A DNA stretch of 64,000 nt, taken from contig NC_087070.1 in the NCBI RefSeq assembly GCF_963678635.1, forward strand, positions 15,317,840 through 15,381,839, written 5' to 3'. The translations under genes and the position numbers were made by a program. This stretch comes from Symsagittifera roscoffensis (taxonomy: Eukaryota > Xenacoelomorpha > Acoela > Convolutidae). The notes under the pieces were generated by a model. The model saw nothing but the letters and a program-made list of their open reading frames with translations. It did not search any database and was not told the DNA's origin. Below are positions 46,964 through 59,140 of this stretch, piece by piece (the first letter of the stretch is position 1; every line of letters begins with the position of its first letter).

Positions 46964-47131
46964 TCAATGCACGCCCATCCGCTTTCTCTCTTCTCTGTAC
47001 TTCTCAACATTTCTGGCCATGATGTTCTGGCAAGGTCCAAGGAGTCTCTCGAATGCCTGTCTGTCCAGTCTGCATAACTGGACTGAATCACTCTCCGCGC
47101 GAACACTGGCCAGTCTCGCCTCGCGACTCAC
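46964..47131 (-). CDS. PRKAR-like: PKA regulatory subunit, terminal exon
   Basis: Minus-strand acceptor TTTCAG ends at 47132, and the stop TGA is at 46964-46966. Phase 0 in. It encodes the end of the second cyclic-nucleotide-binding domain. The phosphate-binding Arg lies in EARLAS. LDRQAFERLLGPC is the signature stretch of PKA regulatory subunits, and RNVEKY contains the C-terminal Tyr that caps the adenine in known subunits. The tail EERKRMGVH is basic and short. No kinase domain follows, which excludes cGMP-dependent kinase. Confidence 0.92.
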   Translation of the reverse strand: MSREARLASVRAESDSVQLCRLDRQAFERLLGPCQNIMARNVEKYREERKRMGVH

Positions 47132-48580
47132 CTGAAACAACTCACTCTGGAATGTGGGGAAATAAGAGAAACGGGCCAGGCTTAGACAGGCTGGAAAGCC
47201 TTTCAAAGAACCGCTGCAATTTTATTATTGTTATTTGTTTTTTTTTAATGATTATTATTATTAAACTGCTCGCTGCCACAAGTGTTGTGTGATCATTTGA
47301 ACATGGCAGCAGATAAAAAGTTCAAAAAGTTAACAAGCCTGACGCAAACATCCTGACAAACTTTTTTCTGATCAACCCTATGCGGGTGGAAAGAGCTATA
47401 GCGTAGGGTCTACTTTTTTTTCAGTCAGTTTATCTACTCGTACAGAGGTCTTGCTTAGTATCAAATTAAAACTTGCTTAGTATCATTTTTTAAATTTTAA
47501 TGATTTATTTGGAAGAGTTATTTTTAGTTTACCGAGCCGGGAATGTTTTAACAAATATGAGGGGATCTATATAAAACTTTTGTTTCGTGGTAAAACTTTA
47601 TGTTCAGATGAACCAAAGTGTTCCCAGACGTCTCACTTTCAGAGATTTTCTTATTGACAAAAATATTATCTCATAGGATATAACTAACAAATATCTTTGA
47701 TGTGACAAAATTGTGGCTAAACTAGAGATTATACATGACTATAATCAGTTATAATCCTTTTACAGAGTTTTTTTGAAAGAACTAAATCGATTATGAAAGA
47801 TTGTACGAGATTACAATGTCTTGCAAAAAGTCCCAATTATCATTGATTGTGAATCCTTTAAACACCATATGTTGGTGAAAATAATCAGATTCAATTGTCA
47901 AAAAATCAACATAATAATCGTTATAATCGATTACACAAGTCTAAACTTGGATGCGGGTGGTATTTTTCTTGTTTTTTAGCCTAAAGGACAGGTTTTTCAT
48001 TTCACAAATGACAAAACGAGATAATGTATTCTCAATCAAGTTCAGACAATATTTCTTGATACTGAGACTTTCTTGATACTGAGACTACATATCACAGCTT
48101 AAAGGGCTTTAAATTGATGCCACACTTGACCTCGTACGAGTTTTCTTAAAGTAGTCAAAATTGGCTGAATCAATAGCAGACCCAGGGCCATAACTTTTTC
48201 TTACTGTAGAAAAGGGCTGATTCGGAGCAAATTTTTTGAGAAGATTTTTACAATAAGTTTTTCATATTTAAAGTTATTTATTTCAAGTTTAAATATTCAA
48301 TTTTAAAAATGTTTATGGTACGATGACCTTATATGGACATTTTTAATCTAATTCAGCCACGTTTCATGGGGAAAAATGGGAAGAGAACGCAACAAAAGTG
48401 AAAAGGTTTTGAAATTTATGTTCCATTTTCTTTTTACTACTTTGTTACTTTATTTTTTTTGAAGTTTTCACAAAAATTGCACAAAACCCATGATCCATCT
48501 TTCTTTCTTGCTGTTAAAAGGAACCCAACTACCATGGAAAAGGATCGTAATTGAAAGAAAAAGTTTGATGACCGTCTTAC
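47132..48580 (-). other. intron with repeat A copy 2
   Basis: A 1.45-kb intron, GTAAGA donor and TTTCAG acceptor. It holds repeat A (47480-47958) with its TATAATCGATTA words. Otherwise AT-rich. Confidence 0.6.
47480..47958 (+). repeat. interspersed repeat A, copy 2
   Basis: Counterpart of 30970-31445. It lies antisense in an intron of the kinase-subunit gene. Confidence 0.65.
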
Positions 48581-48714
48581 CAGAGCTGCTTCGCCAAAGT
48601 AGGCGCCCCTGGACAGTATTTTGAGAGCCACTTCTCCTGGCCTATTCTCCGGCGTGGAGCTAGTGCTTTCTCCTTCAATGCCACAGTTTGCTTCACCCAA
48701 TGCTTGCTCTTCAT
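48581..48714 (-). CDS. PRKAR-like: PKA regulatory subunit, exon with insert and PBC-B
   Basis: 134 nt between an acceptor (ATACTAG) and a consensus donor (GTAAGA). It enters in phase 1 (the split codon becomes Asp) and leaves in phase 0. The first 28 or so residues (DEEQALGEANCGIEGESTSS and on) form an acidic, Ser-rich insertion in the loop between strands 4 and 5 of the second nucleotide-binding domain. Then ALKILSRGAYFGEAAL gives the start of the phosphate-binding cassette, with the ribose-binding Glu in FGE. The usual FGE(I/L)AL has Ala at the variable position. Confidence 0.88.
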
Positions 48715-50573
48715 CTAGTATAAAAAAGTTATGTATTGGCAAAATAATGAAAACAAAATGGAAAGAGGATAGCCAGATGATGTGCATGCTAGCAGCACTA
48801 AATTTTTTGATCTGAATAAAGCAAAAAATACCTCATATAAGAAAAAATTTTAAAAATTGAAAAATTTTTCTCAACTGTTTTGTGCCTATTTCGTTCGTAC
48901 AGTTCTATCATCACACGACGTGCAAAAAGCCCATAACTTGAAAAAAAAAGAATTGACTTTTTCTGAGAACATGGTAGGAACATTCTGTGCAACTTGCGCA
49001 GCAACCGGCTATCCTTGTGTATGTCTAATTTAGTCTGTAAAATGAGAAAAAATCATTCCATGTTTTCTTCTCGACGCTGAGAATTTTCTTTGGAAATTCA
49101 ATTACAACCAATAGCATTGAAAGGCTAAACTGTGCATTTTGTGAATTGTAAGCGGATTCCACGACAAGGGCGCTACTTTTGTTCTTTCATTTTTTTATCA
49201 TTCCGACAAATATTCAACATGATTAAATACTTGTCTCTGAAATCCAGGAACATACGGACACAAAATTGTGCGCCTATCCAGTGCACAGTTTGGCCTCATA
49301 ATAAAAGCTCTAATATGATACCACGCTTTTTAACTATTAGACAAGGAAAAACAAATTATTAAAACATTGAGATGAAAAACAGCAACTTTTGTTGTTGAAC
49401 ATTAAGAAACTCGAATATGCTAAAACCTAACTGCATTGTTGACCGCAAAATCCGCAAAAACGGCAAAATCTAAAAGCTAAAATTTTGTTCTGTTGTAAAT
49501 TTATGAATCGACAGCACTTAATGAATTAAATTATTTAAACCAGTTTTACTAAAACATCGAAACTTCACGAGACAATTTCGTGATTAGAAAAACAACTCAA
49601 ACTTAAAGTCAAACAATTTCATACGATAGCCAAAAGACTTGAACCATGGCTGGCGAGAGTTTTTTGTTCCTTTTTAATATATTTTTTAAGCCATTATGTC
49701 TAAATAACAAAAAAAGTCAATTTTTAAACCAATGTAGTTTTTCGTCACAATTGAACCACGCAAAATTAACTCTTCGGGTAAAAATTCAATTGATTAAAGT
49801 ACAGGTCTTGCAAAAAATCTGATGATTGAACTGTACTGAATACGGAGTACATGCCTTAAGACAAGTCTGATGAAATTAGCCAGTACATAGCAGTAAATTT
49901 TTCATGATACTCAGATTGCTAACAATATTGAATTGACGAGATTTTGTCGGAATTTTGTCAATTTTTGATGAAAATATAAGCATACGACGAATGACTAGAA
50001 TATCAGCTTTTTGCTCAATACTTTTTTATAGTTGAAGTTTTTAGAAACTTATGGAGAAAATTTTTAATTTCATTCCGTTTCATTTTGTAAATCATATCAA
50101 ATAAGTTACAAACAGTTTGTGAGACAGTTAAACAATTTTCGAGTTCTAAAAATTACTGATATTTTCTGGTGTTGTTTTGGAGATGATTGAAAATGCTTTG
50201 CTTTTTTCTGATCATAGAGCGTAGCGATAGACATTTGTAATTTTATTTTGTTTTGGCGCATCATTTATGTACAAAATGAAAAATAGTGGTCCTAGAATTG
50301 AACCCTGTGGGACACCGTAATTTTTTGAGTTTGCATTGTTTTTCTGTTGATGCATATTGTTTACAATCTAGTAAATATAAAACTAGAATATCATATTCTG
50401 GGGTTCTTATATAGTAGCATTTGTTCAAAATCAACGTTTTTCTTAAATCAAGAAATTTACACTGAGTTTTGATGGATTTGTAAGTGAATCTGAACTGAGA
50501 AAGATATAGCAAATTTTTAGCAGTTATGGTTGTGTTGGATTTAGATGTGAGAGAGTTTGCTGAAAAAATTTAC
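48715..50573 (-). other. intron with repeat B copy 2
   Basis: A 1.86-kb intron, GTAAAT donor and TACTAG acceptor. Contains repeat B at 49105-49310. No other feature. Confidence 0.6.
49105..49310 (+). repeat. interspersed repeat B, copy 2
   Basis: Counterpart of 32375-32585, same orientation, sharing the AAAATTGTGCGCCTATCCAG block. Confidence 0.65.
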
Positions 50574-50778
50574 CGTTTGAAGTGACGGTGTTTGTGGGGG
50601 TGCGGCAGTAGACAGAGACTTGGCCGTCCTCTATGAAGTACATGCAGTTGCCCCCCTTCTGTCCCTGGTATATGATGACGTCACCCTTGAGGTACATCTC
50701 CGGCTGCAGTGCATCCGCCACTCTCCAGATCTCCTCCTCACTCAATAGTTTCATTAGGGGCACGTCACGCAGAAACGC
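50574..50778 (-). CDS. PRKAR-like: PKA regulatory subunit, start of second nucleotide domain
   Basis: 205 nt, acceptor ATCACAG, donor GTAAAT, phase 0 in and phase 1 out. FLRDVPLMKLLSEEE is the helix that opens the second cyclic-nucleotide-binding domain. GDVIIYQGQKGGNCMYFIEDGQVSVY is the beta-roll with its conserved glycines. VADALQP resembles type I subunits. The exon ends in a Thr/Asn stretch that begins the loop insertion completed in the next exon. Confidence 0.92.
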
Positions 50779-51666
50779 CTGTGATAAATTTTAATGCTAC
50801 CAAATGTTTTTAAAAAGAGTAAGAAAAAAATGAATGAATAAGCAAAGCAACTTCAAACTGAATTGTATGAAGTAAAACACTGAGAAATTTCCAATTGTCT
50901 TTGATATCAGATTGGCAAGTTAACTTGACCAAATTAAAAAAATATATATATCATGATCATGAAAAAGCATGACGATAATAACAACTAAAATAGAAATAAA
51001 CCCTCCTCCACTTAACAAAATTTCGAATTTGATATTATTTTTGAAGGATATTAGAATCAAATGTAAAAGACACGAAGATAGTTTGAAACACAAATCATTT
51101 GCTTATCGTGAAAAAATTTCATTATACTTTGAAAAATGTTTAAAAAATGTTGTTCCGACTTTCGAAAAAGGTGATGACTTTTCTAGACTCTATTTCTAGT
51201 GGTGTTTTTTCAGCCGCAGACAATTTGGCAGATTTCAGAATCAGACAATTAAGCCAAAAACAATTCGGTTCGGCCAAACTAGGTTAAAGAGACTAGATCA
51301 AAAGAAAAACCAAATTTTTTCTAATTTGAATAGAGTCAGAAGGCTTTCAACATTTTAACAAAGAATAGTGAAACATCAAACAACAAATTTCAAAGTTCAA
51401 AACAGTTTTGCTGTGCGTAAAATTTAGGATGTATTTATATTGATGGTACAAATTTTTAAATACTTCTGTGTATGGTCTCAATTGTAAGTTTTTGCATTTT
51501 GCACGAGTTTTTCATTGGCGATTGAGCATTTGGGCTTCGATTTTCTGATGATATCACCGGCCATCATTCTCTCTACATCAGTTTTGGCTTTTTTTGTTCA
51601 TCTTCGAAACGTGTTATGAGCCTGAGGAGGGCTGGGTGCTTTGTCGACACAAATTTATGGAAACTG

Positions 51667-51772
51667 CCATTGCGCAATACTGCCATTGCGCAATACTGCC
51701 ATTGCGCCATAATGACCCTGCGCCATACTGCCATACTTTGAAAGTTTTTTTTTCATTGCGCCATACTGCCTG
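51667..51772. repeat. 16-bp minisatellite
   Basis: Four consecutive units of CCATTGCGCAATACTG and variants at 51667-51730, plus a related unit at 51754-51769. Confidence 0.8.
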
Positions 51773-52604
51773 GCCCAGGCGGACGAAAAAATTCGTTTAG
51801 TTTCTAGAGAAATTTAAGTTCCAAATATTAGCTTCAACCACAGACTCAATTTATCTGATAGGCGGTGGCACGTTAAAATTTTTTGCGCGCACGTTTTAAA
51901 ATAGTCTGAACAGTGTTTGGCGGGAAATGTCTCACTCATTTGATTGGATAGTCTCAATTTGCAATCGGCTGAATTTTCTGCGAAGGAATTGTCTGAACGG
52001 GGCATAGGCATTGATTTATTACTGCGCAAAATCATTTCAAACTTAATCGGGAACTTAGCCATTTTGCTGTTCGATAGTGGAATTTGCCTTCAGTATTACA
52101 ATAGGAACGCACTGAGCTTAAAAACAAATCACAAGTCAAACCGCGAAAAATCTAAAATGAGTGCGAACAAATTTTAAGACTCTTTCCTGAAAAAAAAACA
52201 AAAAAAAATTAGCAAGACCTATATAGGAGTACTCACTATGTTCATCGCTTTTAAACAGTCGGAAGTTTATCAAACATGAAAGGTTGCCACCAAAAAGTTT
52301 CAATCAAGCCAAACTGAGTGTATGTTGGCTCCAATTACTCTTTTGAAAAAGCCTGAGGATTAATCAGTGAATAATCCATTCCAAGAAATCAAACCGAAAG
52401 GAGGAGAGATATTGAGATTCCAACTCTTGGGAAAGAGGCATCCGTCCTTGGTTGCTTATACTCATTGACTTTGAAAGTAATATGTTTATCCATAACTAAC
52501 TTCTAGACTGCTTATAGTGAATGAAATAAGCTCCGACTGTCGGTTGCTCGTTATTCTAATTTTGCTAAGTAGCTGATAAATGTGATGTTAAATGGATCGA
52601 AATC

Positions 52605-52670
52605 AACAAGACTGCTCATATCAGGGCGAAGCCTTGAATGTTTTGACGGAACTTTTAGGTCTATGAAGTA
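52605..52670 (+). repeat. hairpin-ended family, end fragment
   Basis: AACAAGACTGCTCATATCAGGGCGAAGCC and the following GTTTTGACGG match the first 65 bp of the full copy at 54318. Confidence 0.65.
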
Positions 52671-52824
52671 AGTGATCGCTTTTTGAAAATGGCTGAAATT
52701 GCAAAAAAAAAACAAGAGAAAAAGTGTTGAAAAAGCCTACACATTGAGCCTACACACAAAGTACAAATTATTTATTTCGCATATAGCAAAGTATTAAATA
52801 GCCTACACCTAGTCTACACACTAA

Positions 52825-53090
52825 GTGGGGGACCGACCTTTTACCAGACTGACCTTTTACCAGAAAAATTATAACATGGACCTTTTGCCAGACTCGATAA
52901 AAAATTTGGTTGACAGATATATTGACGCCGTTTAGTCTGGTTAAATACAATTATTTCACGGTTTCTCAACGAAGTTTTGTTTGTTCTAGCCGCTTCCTTT
53001 TCAAACCTTCTATTAACTTAAACTTATACTTATTGAGTTATTGCATTGTGGTCTGGTAAAAGGTCGGTCTGGTAAAAGACCTAGCCCCAC
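52825..53090. mobile_element. 266-bp MITE with 5-bp target duplication
   Basis: Inverted terminal repeats of about 40 bp begin GTGGGG and contain two GACCTTTTACCAGA words; the right end reads as their reverse complement, ending CCCCAC. ACTAA is present immediately on both sides (52820-52824 and 53091-53095), giving a 5-bp target duplication. No coding sequence. I cannot assign the superfamily from the ends alone. Confidence 0.8.
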
Positions 53091-53176
53091 ACTAAGTACA
53101 AGTTATTAATTTCGCATACAGCAAAGTATTAAATATCCGCTTAATTGCTTATAGCACCATATATCGCGCGTTAATT

Positions 53177-53717
53177 GTTGTTCCGACTTTCGATACGAAA
53201 GTAACAGAATCTTTGTGCTCGGGGTGGGTTTTTTCTTCAGACAAATTTCGACTTTTTAACTAGCCATTTTTGATAGAATTTTTTTTTCATTCAAAAGGTA
53301 TTGTTGTCTAGAGCTTAAATTTGAGAAGATATTTTACCTGTGATCATTTTTCGTAAAGTTATGAGGGTTTAAAGATTGCCATTTTGGCCATTTTGACCAA
53401 TTTGTGACAATTAACGCGCGATATCTTTCGCGCTATTAACGCGTAAGGGGAGATTTATTCCGTTTTATAAATTGTTCCAAATTGGTTGAACGAAGCTTGT
53501 TTGCCATAATTGATTTGTTACAAGGAACGAAATCTATCTTTTTGTACTTTATATAGCGTGTGGGGGGATGATTTTCATAAAAAATTTCAAATTTTAGAAA
53601 AAAAACTTTCATTTTATTTTGTTTCATTAAATTTTTTTACGTTATTACTGCTGCTCCATAAACCTTAAAAGGCAGTCGGAACAGTCAGGGCTTCGCCCTG
53701 ATACGAGCAGTCTTGTT
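53177..53717 (-). mobile_element. hairpin-ended family, full-length inverted copy
   Basis: Reverse complement of 54318-54856 along its whole length. The two copies are head-to-head with about 600 bp between them. Confidence 0.75.
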
Positions 53718-54317
53718 CTAATATGTGGTCATTTTATTCGAAAATAGTAGGAACAAAAACATTACTAAGTAATGGTGTTGTTCGTGGTTCACAAATTTGA
53801 GATGTGAAATCAAAGGCATAAGTCATGTTGTTTAGGAATTCAAACGCAGAATTGTTTTGCTGGAATTTTTAAGGTGCAATTCTGGTTATAACATCTGAAG
53901 TATTGGATGCGAATTTTGCAAATTTTAGTCTTGCGGTTAATATAATTGTGATGCGAAGACAACAAGTTCAACAAAATTTCTAGCTTCCCTCATTCAACCC
54001 TTCCGAGAGAGTAAACTACTCGACAAATCAGTTGATTCGTTGATTCCATTTAGTTCCAGTCAGTTGGCTTCTCAAAGTTGACACATATAAACAAGTTTCT
54101 AATTTATTTAACAAAACGAATTCTCGAAAAAAATTAACGAAATAGAGAACGCATGCAACCCCTATAGTAGATGAGATGAGCAAAAACTGAGGATTTTGAA
54201 CAAAACTCTACGCGATTTTTCTAAGTTCAGCATAACTCATGATTCGATTTTAATTGTTCAACTTCTCGAAGAAAAAGATATTTTTCTTTCTCCACGCAAC
54301 TTTAAACTCAAACAAGA

Positions 54318-54856
54318 AACAAGACTGCTCGTATCAGGGCGAAGCCCTGAATGTTCCGACTGCCTTTTAAGGTTTATGGAGCAGCAGTAATAACATAATA
54401 AAAATTAAATGAAATAAAATAAAACGAAAATTTTTTTTTCTAAAATTTGAAATTTTTTATGAAAATCATCCCCCCACACGCCATATAAAGTACAAAAGGA
54501 TAGATTTCGCTGCTTGTAACGAATCAATTATGGCAAATAAGCTTCTTTCAACCAATTTGGAACGATTTGTAAGACGGATTAACTCTCCGCTTACGCTTTA
54601 ATAGCGCGAAATATATCGCGCGTTAATTGTCCCAAATTGGTCAAAATGGCAATCTTTAAACCCTCATAATTTTACAAAAAATGATCACAGGTGAAATATC
54701 TTTTCAAATTTAAGCTCAGGACAACAATACTTTTTGAATGATATAAAAAAATTCCGTCAAAAATGGCTAGTTAAAAATTCGAAATTTGTCTGAAGAAAAA
54801 AAAACCCACCCCGAGCACAAATATTCCGTTACTTTGGTATCGAAAGTCGGAACAAA
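54318..54856 (+). mobile_element. hairpin-ended non-autonomous element, reference copy
   Basis: About 540 bp. Near the left end, TCAGGGC-GAA-GCCCTGA is a perfect 7-bp stem with a 3-nt loop. Near the right end the family consensus CTTTCG-ATA-CGAAAG (seen in 53177-53717) is a 6-bp stem. Subterminal GTTCCGACT and AGTCGGAAC are inverted repeats. The middle holds an AGCGCGA...TCGCGCGT palindrome. There is no long terminal inverted repeat, clear target duplication or coding frame. The end structure recalls Helentron-type non-autonomous elements more than cut-and-paste MITEs, but the required terminal bases are not established. Confidence 0.65.
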
Positions 54857-55237
54857 AACTGTTCTTTGAGCATTCAATTGAAAAATTATTTATCCTGAGA
54901 CCTTTTTTACAAAAAAATATGGAGTTTGAAAACTGTTAGCATGGTCGTCTTGTCATAGTTTTGTTATTTTGGCATAATACAACCCATTTACAACTATGAT
55001 TTTTAATTCGTAGTGTAGCTGAAAAGTAATCTGACTCAGAAGGATGATGAGGATATAAAAGGATATAATGATGATGATATCTAGATGAAATAGAGGAAAT
55101 TTTGTTTTTTAATATGGCGAGTGAGGTTGATTTTGAAAGATTTAAAAATATTGTTTTTCAAAAAAAATGAAATTGCAAAATAATTTTTAACCAGAAGTTG
55201 TTTTGAGATACCTGAAAAGACAGATGGGATATTCAGG

Positions 55238-55320
55238 GATCTGTCCTATATGCTATCCTATATACTAGATATGCTATCCTATATCCTGTCTTATATCTAG
55301 GATCTTATATGCTATAGTAG
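55238..55320. repeat. short TATGCTATCCTATA tandem repeat
   Basis: Four or five degenerate units of GCTATCCTATATN(A/C)T. Low complexity. Confidence 0.6.
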
Positions 55321-55414
55321 CATTTTGCTTCAGGTTTTCCATTTAGTTGATTGAAAATTTTTTAAAAGGACTAAAATTGAATTTTTGAGTGTAATTCTTA
55401 GGTGAACTTAAAAA

Positions 55415-55480
55415 AACAAGACTGCTTGTATCAGGGTAAAGCACTGAATGTTACGACTGTTTTCAAGGTCGATAGAGCAG
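55415..55480 (+). repeat. hairpin-ended family, end fragment
   Basis: AACAAGACTGCTTGTATCAGGG and the downstream GTTACGACTG match the left end of the family. Confidence 0.65.
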
Positions 55481-56571
55481 AATTCACTTAAAAGGAAGTA
55501 TAGTGGAGAAAAAAAGTAACGCAACCAAACAATTTTCAAAACTCAAAAAAATCCTTATAAAACCTTGCGATCATAATGTATTTTCACTTGTTTTTAAAAA
55601 CAAAACCTTAAAATTACATATTTGTCTGTCCATGAATTGAAACAGAAACAAAATGAAGTTTCACAGATTGCGAGCCCCTGAACCATAGAAACAAAATTTG
55701 CACATTTTGATCACGAAAAAAAATAGAAACACTGAACAGTTTCGTTTCATTCTTTCAGAGATGCTACTTCACATCACGATTCATCGCTCAGCTTATAAAA
55801 TTCTGCAAAAACTGCTAATTTTTTAGGTATATCACTATCTAGGGCAAAAAACTAACATACTTAAACCCAATTTTTTTGTCGTTTCAAAACGTTTTCTTCA
55901 TTAAAAAAAAAAATTCTCTAGTTGCGTTACTCTCTTTCTCCAGCATAGATAATTTTTCAAAATAAAGAATAGAGAAATTTTGAGATTTTTTGCGAAAAAT
56001 CATTCCCCTTTTTGTGAAAAATCTACCTAATGAGCTGCTGAAGTTTAATTAAAATCAAAATGTATGCGCCAAACACAATTAAGTCACTCACTTGCGTTTA
56101 TACGCAGTCCATGAAAAGATCCGTACGTGAAACTTGTTCTAAGTTAGTCTGCAGCTTAAGTCAATCGGCTTGTAAAAATCTTTACATGGACACTCGCAAA
56201 TGAGCTGTAGAGGTAGTTTGAAATCATGTCTTAAAGTGAGAAAACAACTGTTTTAGCATGAGAAAAACAGGCGAAAAACAAGCATGAATAAATTTTTCGT
56301 CGGCTTAAGCATTTGCCTAACTGTTTTTTCACGAGTCGGGAAATTAATTCACTATCCCCGCGCCTGGTGCCCCTCTGATTGTGAAATAATTCACTCGTGC
56401 GTGAAAAAAAAACTGTTGCGAAACTACTTATCGATGCGCTCGATTACTCGAAATGCGCTCGGTTTCTCAGCTGGTGAGTTACTAAAATATCAGCCCAGTC
56501 TTTTAAACCAGAGGATATATTGACCCACTTGTGCTGCCTACTAAACTTAAATCATGATGAAATGAAATTGA

Positions 56572-57225
56572 ATACGAGAGCTATCGAAGCAAGGCAAAGC
56601 CCCGAAACTTCTAACTGATCTTCAAGTTGTTCTTGCTACTTATTTTTCCTGTAAACCTTCTCTCACCTTTTTAACCTGCAGTAAACTTTTGAACCTGAAC
56701 TTCTCTCACCTTTTAAACATATGTGCAGTAAACTAATTTAACATGAAGCTTTTCTATCTTTAATCACAAAAATGATTTTTCAAAAAAACGAAACCGAATC
56801 AAAATTTCAATTTCTCAATAACCAACGCCAAAAAAGTTTTAAATATCTAGACAAGCTGATGGAAAGAAAACAACCAAATCTTTCTGAAATTTATTTGCCA
56901 AACAGGGCTGTTTCTTACAATGTTCAATTTTGTTAATGTTTTCTTCTGAAATTGTTTTTTGATGTTTTCTTTTGACCCCACACCACGCTATGTAAAGTAC
57001 AAAGTGATATTGTTTGTATATAACAAAAATTGAATAAATCAAAGAGGATGTCTTAAACCAACTTGAATAATTTCTAAAATGGCTTAAATCTCTGCTTACT
57101 CGACAATAGCACGAAATTTATTGCGCGTTAATTCACTCAAAAAGTTAAAAGTCAAAATTTGTTTGGAGAAAAAAAGAGCCCGAGCACAAATATTCCGTCT
57201 TTTTCTTCAAAAGTTGGAACAAAAA
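56572..57225 (+). mobile_element. hairpin-ended family, diverged copy
   Basis: It starts with a decayed AAGGCAAAGCCCCGAA hairpin. It includes the ATTGCGCGTTAATT centre near 57120 and ends GAGCACAAATATTCCGTC...AGTTGGAACAAAAAC. Confidence 0.55.
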
Positions 57226-58591
57226 CAACGAAAAAAAATTTCATTTACCCCGGTTGACAATCTTCAACCACCTTACCAGCTATAGTTTTCTTCCCATCTT
57301 GCTAATTCATAACTCGTTTTTTCTTCATGCAAAAAATGCTGTTTTTTATATATTTTTAAATCTCGGTTTGAACTTGGGTTTCTTAATTCAGAAATAGGGT
57401 CTTTAAAATTAAGGCAAAACATTTGAAAAATTATAAACTAAGAAACAAAAAATTGCTAATTGATGGTTTACGAAAAAAATTTCATTATTTTTTTTAATTT
57501 GAGAAAATGCACCCAAAAATATTTCATGAAATTTTGTAAAGCTATGGAAAACAAGGTAAAGCATAGCAGTTGTGTGACCAAAAATTTGAAATCAATTTTG
57601 GTAAATATATAATTTATCGGTTGTCAATTTCTATGATTTTTTGAGTTGTCTTTTGTTGAGATTTTTCATCCAGCTTCTTAGCAAGAGACCACAAAGAGCA
57701 CAAAAAGCTTGTAAATTGTAATTTAAACCAATTTCCGCTGTTTTTCAAAACTTGAGTCTCCCTGGTCGACCGAATGTCGCTATCATAGAATTTTTTTATT
57801 AAGAATCTCTCATTTTTGTTCAGACTTAGGCTCTATGAATAATACAGGATAGGCTCATTTTCTTATAAATTACTAAAGTTTTTAAGAAATTGATAAGTTC
57901 GAATTTTTTCCTGCAAAAATATTTCAATTTGTTTGCATTTTATGTTTGAAAACTTTTTCATGACCAGTTGAAAAGTTCTCCGCTGTCGCAGGGTACAATA
58001 ACAAAAACTCATACGCCAAACGGCTCGTTTCTCTGAGTTTACTGAAAACTCCATTAACTTGTTAGAGTACAATTTTCGCTGCTAACTTGAAATTTGTAGA
58101 TATACACATGAGTCCCACATACAACACATCCGCAGCTATTTGACATGCTTCCTCAAGGTTGTTTTTTATTGGCTCCAAAATATTTTTGAACCGCTAATTA
58201 CGTATAACTCAAAAATTCATTAAAACTTTTTTTTTTACATTTTTGGAGTTTTTTGTTCAAAATGCATACATTATAACCACTATACCTAAAAATATTTACA
58301 TGCCTAAATTTGAAAATATTTTTTGTTACGGACTAGAAATACATTTGAAATGTTCCGGCAATTTTTTTGAATTTTGGGGAAAAGTTTTTACTTTTTACTT
58401 AGAACTTTTGTATAAAAAAGTTGTAAGATAGTGGAAATCTCCTACAAATCGTAAAAAAAGTTCCAAGATAGGGGAATTTTTGTAGGATTGTCAACTCGGG
58501 CTTCTCTGTTGGTCTCCCATCAGTATAATCGGCCGCTTCAAACTTATGTTGGAACTAATATAAGTAAGTAAAACACGTGAGCATAGAAAAT

Positions 58592-59140
58592 AAACAAACG
58601 AGACTGCTCGAATGAAGGCCAGGCCCTGAAATTTCCGACTTTCCTCTAAGGTGTTTGAACTAAATTGAGGTTTGAAATGTTGGTGTTTGAACTAAATTGA
58701 GGTTTGAAATTTTGATATTCATGTCGGAAAAAATCAAATAATTTGTGAAAGATCTTCCCCGACACTCTTTGTACAGTGAAGCAACCAAGTGACGTATTTC
58801 GCATTTACTTAGACCATTTAGCGTGCCCTTGGAACAATTTGTGATCTGGATTAATTAGCTGAATTTGCTACGCGTTTTTAAAAAGTATCACGCTCTTTGT
58901 TTAGCCCAAATTGGCCAAAGTAGTCCCAAATTCAAATTCCGATAAATTCGTTTAAAAAAACTCAGAGGTGAAAAATCTTTTTGCTTAATTTGAGCTCATG
59001 AGATGGATATGTTTCAGATGGTATAAGAATCTTCTGTCAAAATGCAATCCGTCAAAAGTTCCGTCAAATGGTCTGAATGAAAACACCGCCCAAAAGAGAT
59101 ACATTCAGTTACTTTCTTCAGAAGTCGTAGCATTTAGTAT
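58592..59140 (+). mobile_element. hairpin-ended family, diverged copy
   Basis: It starts AACAAACGAGACTGCTCG with GGCCAGGCCCTGAA. Its interior follows the reference copy (CCCAAATTGG, TTTGAGCTCA) up to about 59140, near the kinase-subunit exon. Confidence 0.55.
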
